Source of the DNA: CACORA01 sp044234625 | Lineage (GTDB): Bacteria > Planctomycetota > Planctomycetia > Pirellulales > UBA1268 | NCBI GenBank assembly: GCA_044234625.1 | Contig: JBIIIP010000023.1 | Span: forward strand, 1-31,369 | DNA length: 31,369 nt | Reading direction: 5' to 3' | Shown here: one piece after another, positions 1-8,306 of the stretch | How the letters are laid out: every line of letters begins with the position of its first letter | Position numbering within the stretch: position 1 is the stretch's first letter | Program-made: the position numbers and the translations under genes | Notes under the pieces: model-generated | The model's database searches: none | The model's input: only the letters and a program-made list of their open reading frames with translations | What the model was told of the DNA's origin: nothing

Positions 1-1
1 G

Positions 2-175
2 AAGCTCCTCGAGGAGCGATATGCCTCCTGGTCGAGCCCGCTCGGCAAGCGGATCGAATCGGGGAGCGAGTCGCTGGCGTCGCTCGAAAAGGAGATGCTC
101 ACCAAGGGCGAGGCCGCCGCGTGCACGAGCGGCCGCCAGGAGCTGTTTGAAAACGTGATCAACACGTATCTCTGA
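2..175 (+). CDS. xylA: Xylose isomerase, C-terminal end (partial)
   Basis: Only the last 57 codons are present; the gene begins before the window. The reading frame starting at base 2 is open to the TGA at 173-175. The peptide contains LEERYASWSSPLGKRIESG, LEKEMLTKGE and SGRQELFENVINTYL, which resemble the C-terminal helical tail of xylose isomerases (the family typically ends with a SGRQE.LE..VN segment). The enzyme interconverts D-xylose and D-xylulose in the cytoplasm using divalent metal. The catalytic residues lie upstream, so they cannot be checked. The next gene on the same strand is an unrelated glycosyltransferase. The identification rests on the tail only but the match in order and spacing is good. 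Confidence 0.8.
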   Translation, partial: KLLEERYASWSSPLGKRIESGSESLASLEKEMLTKGEAAACTSGRQELFENVINTYL

Positions 176-316
176 CAGCCGCAACACGGGCGTCTGCGCA
201 GTCTGGGCAAGGCGGTCGGCCGCCGCCCGGCTGCCGGGGGCGTGCCCGTGCAGTCGTGGCCACGAGGCTGCCGAAAGAACCCCTGGGAGTTTTTCGGTTC
301 GCCTCGGTGCCGCGTG

Positions 317-1435
317 ATGCGTTCGTCGCTCTTGTCGCCTGTGCTGCACGGCATCTTTCGGCCGCTCAAGCGGCGACTGCTCGAATGCCGGGCGGCGGCG
401 GCCGCGCGGCCCGCATGGCCGCCGCTCCGCATCGTGCATCGGCCGCTGCCGAAGACCGAGGGCCTGACGGCCATCGTGATCCACAAGGAGAGGAGCCGGA
501 TTCGCGAGATCGCCGGGCATGTCGGCTGGCTGGAAACGCGAAACGGATTTTCCACGGCGTGGCGCCGGCTGGGGGCGATCCTCGATCTCGTTGCCGACGA
601 GAAGATCGACGATGGTGAGTGGACGGCCGATCTGGGTGATTGGGTGCGGCAGCCCGGCCCCGTGATCGGCTTCTGCTCGAATCGCGACGAGTCGCTGCTC
701 GTCCCCGACCGCGGCTTCCATGCCTCGCGCGGCTATGAGCGCGAGCGTCAGGCGGCCGCCAGGGCTCCCGCGTTCACCGACCGCGACCCACGGATCGTGT
801 GGCGCGGCAGCCCCACCGGGCAGGGCCACGCCGTGGCCGATCCCCTGTCGCCGACCGATCTCACGCTGGTGCAGCGGGTGCGGATGTGCCTCCTGCTCCG
901 TGAGGTTCCCGACCCACTCCGCGGCCACGTGGATGCGCGAATCGCCGTGGGCCGACGCATGCCGAGAGCCCAGGCGGATGCTTACGGCCGCGCGGGCATC
1001 GCCGGCGACCACGTGGCCCAGGCTTCATGGTGCTACCGCCGCTATGCCATCGACATCGATGGCCACGCCAACGCCTTCAGCAATCTCTTCATCCGGCTGC
1101 TCTACGGCTGCTGCGTGATCAAGGTGGAATCGCCGCTGGGATTCCGGCAATGGTACTATGATCGCATCGAGCCATGGCGGCACTTCGTTCCCGTGGCTGC
1201 GGACCTTTCCGACCTCACGGACGTGATCGCATGGTGCCACGGTCATCCCCGGGAGTGCGGGGAGATTGCCACCGCCGGGCAGCGCGTGGCATTGGAAATG
1301 ACGCCTGCGACGGAGCGGGCCGCCGCGATTCGCACGCTCTGCGCGGCCCACGAGAGCGACGCTGATGACATGGTCATCTCGCTGCCGTCTCGCGATACTG
1401 CTGGCGATCGCCGCCAGCAGCGTCGCGCCGCGTGA
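317..1435 (+). CDS. GT90 (CAP10-like) family glycosyltransferase
   Basis: About 372 residues. The C-terminal half carries the signature of glycosyltransferase family 90 (CAP10/POGLUT-like, 'LPS-modifying' enzymes): WRGSPTG at about residues 162-168, then from about residue 240 YRRYAIDIDGHANAFSNLF, LLYGCCVIKVESP, WYYDRIEPWRHFVPV and DLSDL, in the family's order. Such enzymes transfer xylose or glucose to glycans or proteins; the acceptor cannot be read from the sequence. The frame is also open from a GTG at 242, but the 25 extra residues are Cys/Arg/Trp-rich and unlike a protein N-terminus, so I chose the ATG at 317; neither has a clear Shine-Dalgarno. The 3' end overlaps the next gene by 71 bp in another frame, and the last ~25 residues (Arg/Gln/Asp-rich) are probably not conserved. 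No signal peptide is evident. Family fairly sure, function not. Confidence 0.72.
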   Translation: MRSSLLSPVLHGIFRPLKRRLLECRAAAAARPAWPPLRIVHRPLPKTEGLTAIVIHKERSRIREIAGHVGWLETRNGFSTAWRRLGAILDLVADEKIDDGEWTADLGDWVRQPGPVIGFCSNRDESLLVPDRGFHASRGYERERQAAARAPAFTDRDPRIVWRGSPTGQGHAVADPLSPTDLTLVQRVRMCLLLREVPDPLRGHVDARIAVGRRMPRAQADAYGRAGIAGDHVAQASWCYRRYAIDIDGHANAFSNLFIRLLYGCCVIKVESPLGFRQWYYDRIEPWRHFVPVAADLSDLTDVIAWCHGHPRECGEIATAGQRVALEMTPATERAAAIRTLCAAHESDADDMVISLPSRDTAGDRRQQRRAA

Positions 1436-2819
1436 TGCCGTCGCGGCCGATGGCGCGGCGTTGGGGCTGGCGACCGCGGCCTGGAAGCTCGAGACGCTCG
1501 AATTGATCGACGGCCGTCGCCTCCACGGCCTCGTGACCGACACCGACGCCCCCGACAGCCTCTCTTTCGTGCAGGTCGTGCGGCGGCCCGGCCGTCCGCT
1601 GTTTCTCGTCACGTGGGGCGCGATCGAAACCCGGCGGATTCGCTCGGTGACACGGCTCTCGACCGAGGATCATGCCACGCTGGCCGCCCGCGTCGCGGCG
1701 TTTCGCGGCCAACGCGACGCGGCCCATGCGGCCGAGACGGCGGTCGCCTTGTCGCGTTCGTCCGAGGATGGCCCGTGGCTGTATGTGGGGGATTGGTTCA
1801 CGCTCGAAAGCACGATGAGTCCCGTGCTCACCCGCGAGGCAGTGGTGCGGCTGGAGCAGGTGTTTCAGGCGCTCGAATCGCTCGTGCCCCGGCCACACGA
1901 ACTGCGGCAGGCGCCGCCGAAGGAACTGCACGTGCGGCTCTCTGGGTCCGGCCCCGAATACCGACGCGAGCAGGAGCGGCTCGGCATCCGTGTCGCCCAC
2001 CCGGCCTTCTACGTGCCCGCCCACGGCCTGCTCATCGCCGGCAGCGAAATGCCGACGACTATCGATCGCGAGCGGGCGGCAGCCGACGGACTCGAACTGG
2101 CCGAGCGGGCCCTCGCAGACCGCGATCGCGAGTTCGAGGCGGCCTTGCGAACACTCGCGGCGGATCTCGATCGCCTCGGAACGCCGACGGCCCGGCGGGC
2201 CGACATGGTGACGATGGCCCGCTCGCGGTGGGACCGCGAAAAGACGGAGGAGCACGCGCGGATCGAATCCGCCCGCCGCGACAACGCCGCGCGGGTGGCG
2301 GCGGTGCGGCGGTTGTTCTACGGCTGGCTCGCCCATGAGGCGTGGCATGCCTACGCCGATACGGTCCTCGCCTGCCGCCTGCCCGTCTGGCTCGACGAGG
2401 GCCTCGCGCAGGTGATTGAGACGGCCCCGCTCGAACTCGGCGAGTTGCGGCTCGACGCCCCCGATGCGGAGCGGCTGGCGGAGTTGCAGCGCGGCCTGCG
2501 CGACGGCCGCGCGTTGCCGCTGGCCGACGTGCTCTCGTCGGCGGAGGAGCCGTTCGGCCCTGCCGCGGGTCCGGCATCGGCGCGCATGGCGTACCTGATG
2601 GCCTGGGGCCTGGCCTTCCAACTCGCGCTCGTCGAACCCGTGCTCACGCCGCAGGCGTTGGCGGCCTTCGGTGATGGAAGCAACGCGGCCCGCGGCTCCG
2701 TCGCGGACTTCGAAGTTCTGATCGGCCGCCCGCTCGATGCCTTCGAGCCCGCGTGGCGTCGGTCGATGCTGGGCCTGCGACCGGCCGATGCCGTCAGGTC
2801 GGTCCCCCCGGCGCCGTGA
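1365..2819 (+). CDS. Secreted DUF1570-type putative zinc metalloprotease
   Basis: 484 residues. The N-terminus (residues 1-28) is a Sec signal peptide: basic start, hydrophobic LAILLAIAASSV, and a likely cut after AVAA. A zinc-protease motif HEAWH lies at residues 324-328 within LFYGWLAHEAWHAYAD, and WLDEGLAQ follows with Glu345, 17 residues after the second His, in the position of the third zinc ligand of gluzincins. This HExxH plus WL.EG pattern and the overall length fit the DUF1570 family, common in planctomycetes. Substrate unknown; the protein should act outside the inner membrane. Residues 215-300 are rich in Arg, Glu and Ala and look like a long charged helix inserted before the active site. 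The start overlaps the end of the GT90 gene by 71 bp, so the two are probably cotranscribed. The end overlaps the convergent glnD by 26 bp. Confidence 0.75.
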   Translation: MTWSSRCRLAILLAIAASSVAPRDAVAADGAALGLATAAWKLETLELIDGRRLHGLVTDTDAPDSLSFVQVVRRPGRPLFLVTWGAIETRRIRSVTRLSTEDHATLAARVAAFRGQRDAAHAAETAVALSRSSEDGPWLYVGDWFTLESTMSPVLTREAVVRLEQVFQALESLVPRPHELRQAPPKELHVRLSGSGPEYRREQERLGIRVAHPAFYVPAHGLLIAGSEMPTTIDRERAAADGLELAERALADRDREFEAALRTLAADLDRLGTPTARRADMVTMARSRWDREKTEEHARIESARRDNAARVAAVRRLFYGWLAHEAWHAYADTVLACRLPVWLDEGLAQVIETAPLELGELRLDAPDAERLAELQRGLRDGRALPLADVLSSAEEPFGPAAGPASARMAYLMAWGLAFQLALVEPVLTPQALAAFGDGSNAARGSVADFEVLIGRPLDAFEPAWRRSMLGLRPADAVRSVPPAP

Positions 2820-5460
2820 CGGGCGCCGCGGCCCGCTCCAGGGCCTTTCGCAGCGCCGCCAGCCGTGTCGGATCGGTGACCTTGCGGCCCGCCGGATCCA
2901 TGACATGGAAGGCATCCACCGCCTGGTCAAGATAGGTGCCGATCTTCGCAGCCCGCACCGAGAGGCCCGCGTCGAAGATCGTGCGGGCCAGGGCATGGAG
3001 CAGTCCCGGAGAGTCGTTCGCGAACACCTCGATGATGGTCGACCGTGACGAGCTCTCGTTGTCGAAAAGCACGCGCGGGGCGGCCTGCGCCGAGGCGGGC
3101 AGTTGCGGGGCGAAGGGATTCCACAGCCGGGTGAATTCCGGCGGGCCGTCGGCCTGGAGCGCGGTCTTCACAGCGTCGGCGATGTCGGCAAGCCGGCTCG
3201 CCGGTGGCTCCCCGGAAAAGTCCGGGTCGTGCACGACGAAGTGATCGATCACGAGCCCGTCGTCCAGCGTGTGGATGTCGGCGGCCAGGATTTCCAGCCG
3301 CTGGCTGGAGAGCGCCCCGGCGAGCCGATGGAAGACGCCCTGGGCGACCGATTCGCGGGTGCCGACGGTGACGGCGACCGTCGCCGTCTCGGACTGCCAC
3401 CGGGTCGACACGAACACGCCATCGGCCGCCAGCCCCGCCAGGCGGCCCAGTTCCTCCACGATCCGCGGCGGCTCCGTCGCCCGCAGGTAGGAAGGCGGCA
3501 ACTGGCCGGCGAGACGGACGACCGCGTCGTCGGCCTCGCGGCCGGCCAGCAGGCGCTGGAGCGCCTGGCCGTGTTGCGTGGCCCGCCGCGAGGGGCTCTC
3601 GCCGTCGAGGTAGCCGAGCACGCGGAAAAACAGGTCGCCCAGCAGGTCGGCCTTCCACCGGGTCCACGTGCCCGGCCCCACCGCGCTGACATCGGCGGCG
3701 GTGAGCACCGCGAGCATGCGGAGCACCTCCGGCGAGCCCACGTTGCGGGCAAACCGCACGATGAGGCTGTCGTCACCGACATCCCGGCGGAATGCCAGTT
3801 GGGCCATGGAAAGATGCTCGAGCACCAGGTACTCGACGATCTCGGCCTCGTCGCCAGGCAGGCCGAACAACTCTGCCACTTCCCTGGCGATCCGCGCCCC
3901 CACCTGGCTGTGGTCTTCGATGAATCCCTTGCCGAGATCGTGGATCAACAGCGCGAGAAGCACGGGCCGCTTCCGCGACAGCTGCCGCCACGCGGCGCCG
4001 AGCCAGCCGTCGTCGCGGTCCAGCGCCACGGCCTTCTCCACGGAGAGGATGCAGTGCTCGTCGACGGTGTATTTGTGGTAGTTGTTGAATTGCATCAGGT
4101 GCCGCGCGTGGGCGAACGGGGGAATGATCGCCTCCAGCAGGCCGACCCCGTGCAGCCGGCGCAGCGACTCGGCGAGCCGCGATGGCCGGTCGAAAAGCGT
4201 GAGAAACCGCTTCCGCGCTGCGGCATCCACCCCCGCGGAAAGCCGCGGCGCCGACGCCCGCACCGCCTGCCAAGCCTGCGGATCGACCGGCAGATCGTAG
4301 GTGCCGGAGAGTTCCACCAGCCGCAATGCATCGTCCACGCAGGCGACGTCGGCCCGGCCTCCACCGAGGAGGGCGATCGATCGCGGCCCGACGCGAAACC
4401 GCCCATCGACGCGGTGGCCGAGCAGGCTGGAGACCCACGAATGCACGCGCGGTGGCCGGCGGCAGGTCTGCACGAGCGCCTCGACCACCTCGGCGACGCG
4501 CCGGGTGTGGTGGAAATACTCCTGCATGAACCGCTCGACACCGAGCAGCCCCGCCCGCTGCTCGATGCCGCGGGCGGCCGCGATCCGCACCTGCTCGTCG
4601 CGCCGCAGCTCATCGAGGCATTTGCCGGCGTGGAGATGCATCTCGTTGCGCAGCCGGAGGAGAAATTCGCCGGCATCCCGCACGGCTTCGGCATCCCGTC
4701 GCGGCATGCCGCCGATGAGCACCACGTCGTCGAGGCACGAGCCTCCGCCCCACCCCTCGTCCCCCCACCACACGAGCGCCAGCCAGCGGGCCAGCTGCAC
4801 GTCGCGGAGGCCGCCTGGCGACCGCTTCACATTCGGCTCGAGGAGAAACACGCTGTCGCCGAACTTGATCCGCTCCTCGCCCCGCGCGCCGATGAGCAGC
4901 CCGGCCGCACGGCGGCGGCCGCGGGCGGCGATCCGCCAGACCCGGGCGAGCAGCCTGCCCACGAGATCCTCGTCGCCCGCGAGCGGCCGGGAGTCGAGGA
5001 GCGAGCTGAAGATGGTGGCGTCGGCCGCCGCCAGCCGCACTCCCTCTCCGACGCTGCGCACGCTTTGCCCCACGTTCAAGCCGGCGTCGAACAGGTCCTG
5101 GAGCAGCTGTTTCGCCAGCCGGGCCACCGCGGCCGATGCCGCGCCGTCGTGGAGCACCATCAGGTCGACGTCGGAGAAGGGTGCCATCTCCCTCCGTCCG
5201 TAGCCTCCGTGGGCCACGAGCGCGGCATGGGCGCGCACGAGGTCGCGGTCGGCGGCGGGGAGGTCGGCGCAGGCCGCCTGCCAGACGTCGCGGACGATCG
5301 CGTCGTAGAGGTCGGTGGCCAGCGCGCAGGTCTGCATCCCCGCCGCTCCCATGGCATGGTGGGCCGCGACCCGCTCCTGCAGGCTCGCGAGATCCCGCGC
5401 CGCACGCACCACCGCGGGCCGGAAGGCTGTCGCCCCGGAGGAGGACACGGCATGGCTCAT
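2794..5460 (-). CDS. glnD: PII uridylyltransferase/uridylyl-removing enzyme
   Basis: 888 residues, the normal length for GlnD (about 890 in E. coli). Domains in order: nucleotidyltransferase with GGYGRREMAPFSDVDL at residues 85-100, where Asp97 and Asp99 are the metal-binding pair; a helical linker; an HD phosphohydrolase domain with HDLGKG (His507-Asp508) preceded by the YTVDEH segment; then two ACT domains near residues 690-740 and 800-860 (the second begins IIEVFANDSPGLLHAL). The enzyme attaches UMP to PII when glutamine is low and removes it when glutamine is high, and so sets nitrogen assimilation. All catalytic motifs look intact. The ATG overlaps the stop of the upstream cobalamin adenosyltransferase gene by 4 bp (ATGA), so they are cotranscribed. 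No PII or glutamine synthetase gene is in the window. Confidence 0.95.
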   Translation of the reverse strand: MSHAVSSSGATAFRPAVVRAARDLASLQERVAAHHAMGAAGMQTCALATDLYDAIVRDVWQAACADLPAADRDLVRAHAALVAHGGYGRREMAPFSDVDLMVLHDGAASAAVARLAKQLLQDLFDAGLNVGQSVRSVGEGVRLAAADATIFSSLLDSRPLAGDEDLVGRLLARVWRIAARGRRRAAGLLIGARGEERIKFGDSVFLLEPNVKRSPGGLRDVQLARWLALVWWGDEGWGGGSCLDDVVLIGGMPRRDAEAVRDAGEFLLRLRNEMHLHAGKCLDELRRDEQVRIAAARGIEQRAGLLGVERFMQEYFHHTRRVAEVVEALVQTCRRPPRVHSWVSSLLGHRVDGRFRVGPRSIALLGGGRADVACVDDALRLVELSGTYDLPVDPQAWQAVRASAPRLSAGVDAAARKRFLTLFDRPSRLAESLRRLHGVGLLEAIIPPFAHARHLMQFNNYHKYTVDEHCILSVEKAVALDRDDGWLGAAWRQLSRKRPVLLALLIHDLGKGFIEDHSQVGARIAREVAELFGLPGDEAEIVEYLVLEHLSMAQLAFRRDVGDDSLIVRFARNVGSPEVLRMLAVLTAADVSAVGPGTWTRWKADLLGDLFFRVLGYLDGESPSRRATQHGQALQRLLAGREADDAVVRLAGQLPPSYLRATEPPRIVEELGRLAGLAADGVFVSTRWQSETATVAVTVGTRESVAQGVFHRLAGALSSQRLEILAADIHTLDDGLVIDHFVVHDPDFSGEPPASRLADIADAVKTALQADGPPEFTRLWNPFAPQLPASAQAAPRVLFDNESSSRSTIIEVFANDSPGLLHALARTIFDAGLSVRAAKIGTYLDQAVDAFHVMDPAGRKVTDPTRLAALRKALERAAAPVTAPGGPT

Positions 5461-5996
5461 GCGGGATGCCAGGGGTCGTCGGCCACGCTCTCGCAGCGGT
5501 TGGCGACGCGGGCCAGCACGAACAGCAGATCACCGAGTCGATTGAGGTATTCGATCGCGTTGGCGGGAATCGTTGTCTCCAGCCGGCTGGCCAGCGTCAC
5601 GACCCGGCGTTCCGCGCGGCGGCACACCGTGCGGGCCACGTGCAGCTCGGCGGCCAAGGGCGTGCCTGCCGGAAGAATGAAGCACTTGAGCGGCTCGAGA
5701 TCGCCCTCGAACCGGTCGATCGCCTGCTCCAGCGCCTCGACATGGGCGACGGTGATCCGCTCGTCGGAGTCACCGGGCGTGGCGAGTTGCGCGCCAAGGT
5801 CGAACAGCTCGCATTGGATGCCGCGGAGCAGGGCGTCGAATGCGGCGGCCGCGGGGAGCGTGCGCACGATGCCGAGATGGCTGTTGAGTTCGTCGACCGT
5901 GCCGAAGGCCTCGATCCGGGCATGATCCTTGGAAACCCGCGGTCCGCCGAAGAGCCCCGTCTCGCCGGCGTCACCGGTCTTGGTGTAAATCTTCAT
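5457..5996 (-). CDS. Cob(I)alamin adenosyltransferase, PduO type
   Basis: 179 residues, complete. The N-terminus MKIYTKTGDAGETGLFGG is the ATP-binding signature of PduO/MMAB-type adenosyltransferases. It is followed by RIEAFGTVDELNSHLG, and later by RRAERRVVTLA and YLNRLGDLLFVLAR, all hallmark segments in the expected order. The enzyme transfers the adenosyl group of ATP to cob(I)alamin to make coenzyme B12 in the cytoplasm. A Shine-Dalgarno GGAGG lies 9 nt before the ATG. It is the first gene of a two-gene unit with glnD (4-bp overlap), a pairing with no obvious metabolic logic. The 62-bp gap to the divergent gene is too short for a cobalamin riboswitch and none is visible. Confidence 0.93.
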   Translation of the reverse strand: MKIYTKTGDAGETGLFGGPRVSKDHARIEAFGTVDELNSHLGIVRTLPAAAAFDALLRGIQCELFDLGAQLATPGDSDERITVAHVEALEQAIDRFEGDLEPLKCFILPAGTPLAAELHVARTVCRRAERRVVTLASRLETTIPANAIEYLNRLGDLLFVLARVANRCESVADDPWHPA

Positions 5997-6045
5997 CCGC
6001 TCGATCCTCCGAGGGCAGCGCGTCGATCAACCGATCCGTCGCCCC

Positions 6046-6051
6046 TATACT
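6046..6051 (+). promoter_or_regulatory. Promoter -10 box TATACT, nearly leaderless
   Basis: TATACT in the context CCCTATACTG ends 7 bp before the ATG at 6059. With a usual 6-8 nt distance from -10 box to start site, transcription would begin at or within a base or two of the start codon, giving a leaderless message. No convincing -35 box is seen 16-18 bp upstream. The same CTATACT word precedes two other genes in this window. Confidence 0.45.
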
Positions 6052-6058
6052 GTGGCGC

Positions 6059-7213
6059 ATGGATCATTCCTTCAACCCGAAACCCTGTTTTCTTGTGGCT
6101 GCCTTGTCCCTGGCCATGGCGGCAACGGCCGCGGCCGACGAGCGGTCGCCGCTCGAGGCCCGTTTTCTCTCGCCCCCATCGCAGATCACGGAAGGGATGG
6201 GCAAGGCGGGGGAGGGCTATCTCGCGCCGGACATGCGTCGCATCGCCTACCAGGCGACGCCCCCCGGATATCCCTTCTATCAGATTTGCGTGCAGGCCTT
6301 CGATCCGGCCGAGCCGCGGCCGGCGCCGCCGCGGCGGATCAGCCCGGGCCGCGGGCGGACCACGTGCGCGTGGTTCGCCCCCGACGGCGGATCGCTGCTC
6401 TTCGCGTCGAGCCACCTCGATCCGAATCTCGCCGCCACCGAGGAAGCCGCCCGCGCCCAGGCCGCCGAGGATGCCCGCACCGGCAAGCGCCGTCGCTACC
6501 AATGGGACTTCGATCCCCGCATGGATCTCTTTCTGGCCACGCTCCCGGAAGCCGGCGAGCCGCAGCTCACGCGGCTCACCGACACGGCCGGCTACGACGC
6601 CGAGTGCTCCTTCTCGCCCGACGGCAGGCAGGTGCTCTTCGTAAGCGACCGCGACGGCGATCCCGACATCTATCTCATGGCGGCGGACGGCTCCGACGTG
6701 AGGCAGCTCACGGACGCGCCGGGCTATGACGGCGGCCCGTTTTTTTCACCCGACGGACGGTGGATCGCCTACCGCACCGACCGCCTGGAGAAAGACCTCC
6801 TGCAGATCCACGTCATGAAGGCCGACGGCACGGCCGACACTGCGATCACGGCGGGCAAGGGCGTCCGGTGGGCGCCGTTCTGGCATCCGCACAAGCCGTG
6901 GCTCATTTGGACCGGTGCCGACCACTCCAATCCACAGCAGCGGCCGAACTACGACCTTTGGATCGCCCGCTACGCCGTTGACGGAGATCGCTTCTCCATC
7001 GGCAGGCCACTGCGGATCACCGATCATCCGGGTGCCGATGTCCTCCCGGCCTTCTCGCCGGACGGCGCCTGGCTGGTGTGGACGGCCGGCCGTGGCGACG
7101 ATGGCGGCGGCCGCGGCGCCCCGAGCCAGTTGTGGGCGAGCCGGGTCGATACGACCGCGATCGAGGCCGCGCTCGATGCTTCCCCCGTCGAGGACGACAC
7201 CCATGGCCAATGA
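6059..7213 (+). CDS. Secreted TolB-like beta-propeller (PD40 repeat) protein
   Basis: 384 residues. A signal peptide is clear at residues 1-27 (FLVAALSLAMAATAAA then DE). The rest is made of PD40/WD40-like blades, recognisable by repeated [FS]SPDG..[IVL] turns: APDGGSLLFASS, SPDGRQVLFVSDRDGDPDIYLM, SPDGRWIAYRTDR and SPDGAWLVWTAGR. These match the six-bladed propeller of TolB and of the N-terminal domain of DPP IV-like peptidases. There is no hydrolase domain, so this is a stand-alone propeller, probably a binding protein in the periplasm. Its partner is unknown. An insertion near residues 125-150 (Ala/Arg/Glu-rich) breaks one blade. The stop overlaps the start of proC by 11 bp, so they are likely one transcript. 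Confidence 0.8.
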   Translation: MDHSFNPKPCFLVAALSLAMAATAAADERSPLEARFLSPPSQITEGMGKAGEGYLAPDMRRIAYQATPPGYPFYQICVQAFDPAEPRPAPPRRISPGRGRTTCAWFAPDGGSLLFASSHLDPNLAATEEAARAQAAEDARTGKRRRYQWDFDPRMDLFLATLPEAGEPQLTRLTDTAGYDAECSFSPDGRQVLFVSDRDGDPDIYLMAADGSDVRQLTDAPGYDGGPFFSPDGRWIAYRTDRLEKDLLQIHVMKADGTADTAITAGKGVRWAPFWHPHKPWLIWTGADHSNPQQRPNYDLWIARYAVDGDRFSIGRPLRITDHPGADVLPAFSPDGAWLVWTAGRGDDGGGRGAPSQLWASRVDTTAIEAALDASPVEDDTHGQ

Positions 7214-8027
7214 CGACGGCATCGCCCTGATCGGCGGCGGCCAGATGGCCTTGGCGATGGCCGACGGCTTCTGCCGCGCGGGTCTGGTCGTCCCGCCCGC
7301 CATCGTCGTGTCCGACCCGAGCCCCGACGCCCGGGAGCGGTTGGCCACGCGGCTGCCCGGCATCCGCTTCGCCGCGAGCAACGCCGAGGCGGCGGCCGCG
7401 GCGCCGCTTGTGCTGCTCGCCGTGAAGCCGCAGCAGGCGGCCGCGGCATGCCACGACATCGGCGGAGCCCTCGGGCCGGGAGCCGTCGTGGTGTCGATCG
7501 TCGCCGGGCTTTCAACGTCTTCGCTGGCCTCTCTGCTCGGGATGCCGCGCGTGATCCGCGTGATGCCCAACACGCCTTGCCTGGTGGGCAAGGGCGTCTC
7601 GGCGATCTGTGCCACCGACGCGGTCACCCCCGAGCAGTTCGCCCGGGCGAAGATGCTGCTGGCCGCCGTGGGCACGGTGCACGAGGTTCCCGAGCCGCTG
7701 ATGGACGCCGTGACGGGCGTGTCGGGCTCGGGCCCCGGGTTCGTGGCGATGTTCGTCGAGGCGCTCGTGGCCGGCGGGGTGGAGGCCGGCCTTTCGGAGC
7801 GGCTCGCCCTGACGCTGGCGGTGGAGACGATCGCGGGCACCGCCGCGCTCATCGCGCAGACAGGAGAATCCCCGGCCGTGATCCGCGAGCGGGTATGCAG
7901 CCCCGGCGGCACGACGCTCGCGGGGCTCGCCGCGATGGAGCGGGGAGGCGTGCGGACGGGGATTTCAGCCGGCGTCGTCGCGGCCCGCGATCGCGCCCGC
8001 GAACTTGGCCGGGCGGACTCCCAGTAG
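7203..8027 (+). CDS. proC: Pyrroline-5-carboxylate reductase
   Basis: 274 residues, the family's normal size. The N-terminus IALIGGGQMALAMADGF is the Rossmann NAD(P)H loop. VLLAVKPQQ, RVMPNTPCLVGKG, DAVTGVSGSGPGFV and the C-terminal ERVCSPGGTTLAGLAAME are ProC signatures in the right order. The enzyme reduces pyrroline-5-carboxylate to L-proline, the last step of proline synthesis. I chose the ATG at 7203 (MANDDG) because it begins just before the Rossmann motif; the open frame extends further upstream only as a shadow of the preceding gene. It overlaps that gene by 11 bp. Downstream it converges on a small minus-strand gene 79 bp away. Confidence 0.95.
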   Translation: MANDDGIALIGGGQMALAMADGFCRAGLVVPPAIVVSDPSPDARERLATRLPGIRFAASNAEAAAAAPLVLLAVKPQQAAAACHDIGGALGPGAVVVSIVAGLSTSSLASLLGMPRVIRVMPNTPCLVGKGVSAICATDAVTPEQFARAKMLLAAVGTVHEVPEPLMDAVTGVSGSGPGFVAMFVEALVAGGVEAGLSERLALTLAVETIAGTAALIAQTGESPAVIRERVCSPGGTTLAGLAAMERGGVRTGISAGVVAARDRARELGRADSQ

Positions 8028-8088
8028 CCTCGCCGCGGGCCAACCGGCTCTTGCCCACTTGTGGCCGACCGGCGGAAAAAGCCCGGCC

Positions 8089-8109
8089 GACTTGTTCCAC
8101 AGTCTGCTA
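8089..8109 (-). repeat. 21-bp repeat copy A, starting at a stop codon
   Basis: This 21-bp stretch is identical to 14811-14831. Read on the minus strand it begins TAGCAGACTGTGGAACAAG, and its first three bases are the TAG stop of the 53-codon gene. It can fold as an imperfect hairpin (GCAGACT against a 6/7 match, with an 8-nt loop). On the far side, 8071-8080 holds GGAAAAAG, which pairs with CTTGTTCC in the repeat with one mismatch, so a larger stem is also possible. A possible transcription end or REP-like element. Confidence 0.6.
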
Positions 8110-8268
8110 ACGCTTCTTCGACTTCTTCTTGGCGGCTTTCTTGGCCGCCTTCTTGACCTTGGGCGCGGCCGCTTTCCTGCCGCTGGCCTTCTTCGCCTTG
8201 CCGCCGCCGAAGATGGCATCCCAACCCGTCGCATACATGCCGCTGCTGCCCACGCGAATGACCGACAT
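8107..8268 (-). CDS. 53-residue protein with Lys/Ala-rich basic tail
   Basis: I placed the start at the ATG at 8268 because AGGAGG lies exactly 8 nt before it, one of the best Shine-Dalgarno sites in the window; the open frame runs further upstream but that part is Cys/Arg/Pro-rich and uncharacteristic. The protein begins MSVIRVGSSGMYATGWDAIF, followed by GGGKAKKA, then a tail made almost only of Lys and Ala with a few Ser, Pro, Gly and Arg, ending KKKSKKR. Such tails bind nucleic acid in histone H1-like and some ribosomal proteins. The folded part is only about 20 residues. I believe a similar short protein occurs in other planctomycetes but cannot name a family. It lies 38 bp after another minus-strand gene. 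Its stop codon is the first triplet of a repeat found again at 14811-14831. Confidence 0.68.
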   Translation of the reverse strand: MSVIRVGSSGMYATGWDAIFGGGKAKKASGRKAAAPKVKKAAKKAAKKKSKKR

Positions 8269-8306
8269 GATCCTGGCCTCCTGACAGTTGGAACAGATGG
8301 TCGTTC

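Noticed and set aside
1374..2996. A 540-codon minus-strand frame
   Set aside because: Antisense to the DUF1570 gene, Arg/Pro/His-rich and without domains; the plus-strand protein has a signal peptide and an HEAWH site.
3103..5925. A 940-codon open frame on the plus strand
   Set aside because: It lies antisense to glnD and the adenosyltransferase gene, both with full catalytic motifs. Its translation is low-complexity (Arg, Gly, His, Pro, Glu) without domains; such frames are common antisense to GC-rich genes.
5997..6058. Cobalamin riboswitch before the adenosyltransferase gene
   Set aside because: The 62-bp gap is too short for a B12 riboswitch, and no B12-box-like sequence is present.
8110..8200. 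A DNA repeat array within the basic-tail gene
   Set aside because: The repetitive look comes from runs of Lys and Ala codons; there are no regular units or spacers.
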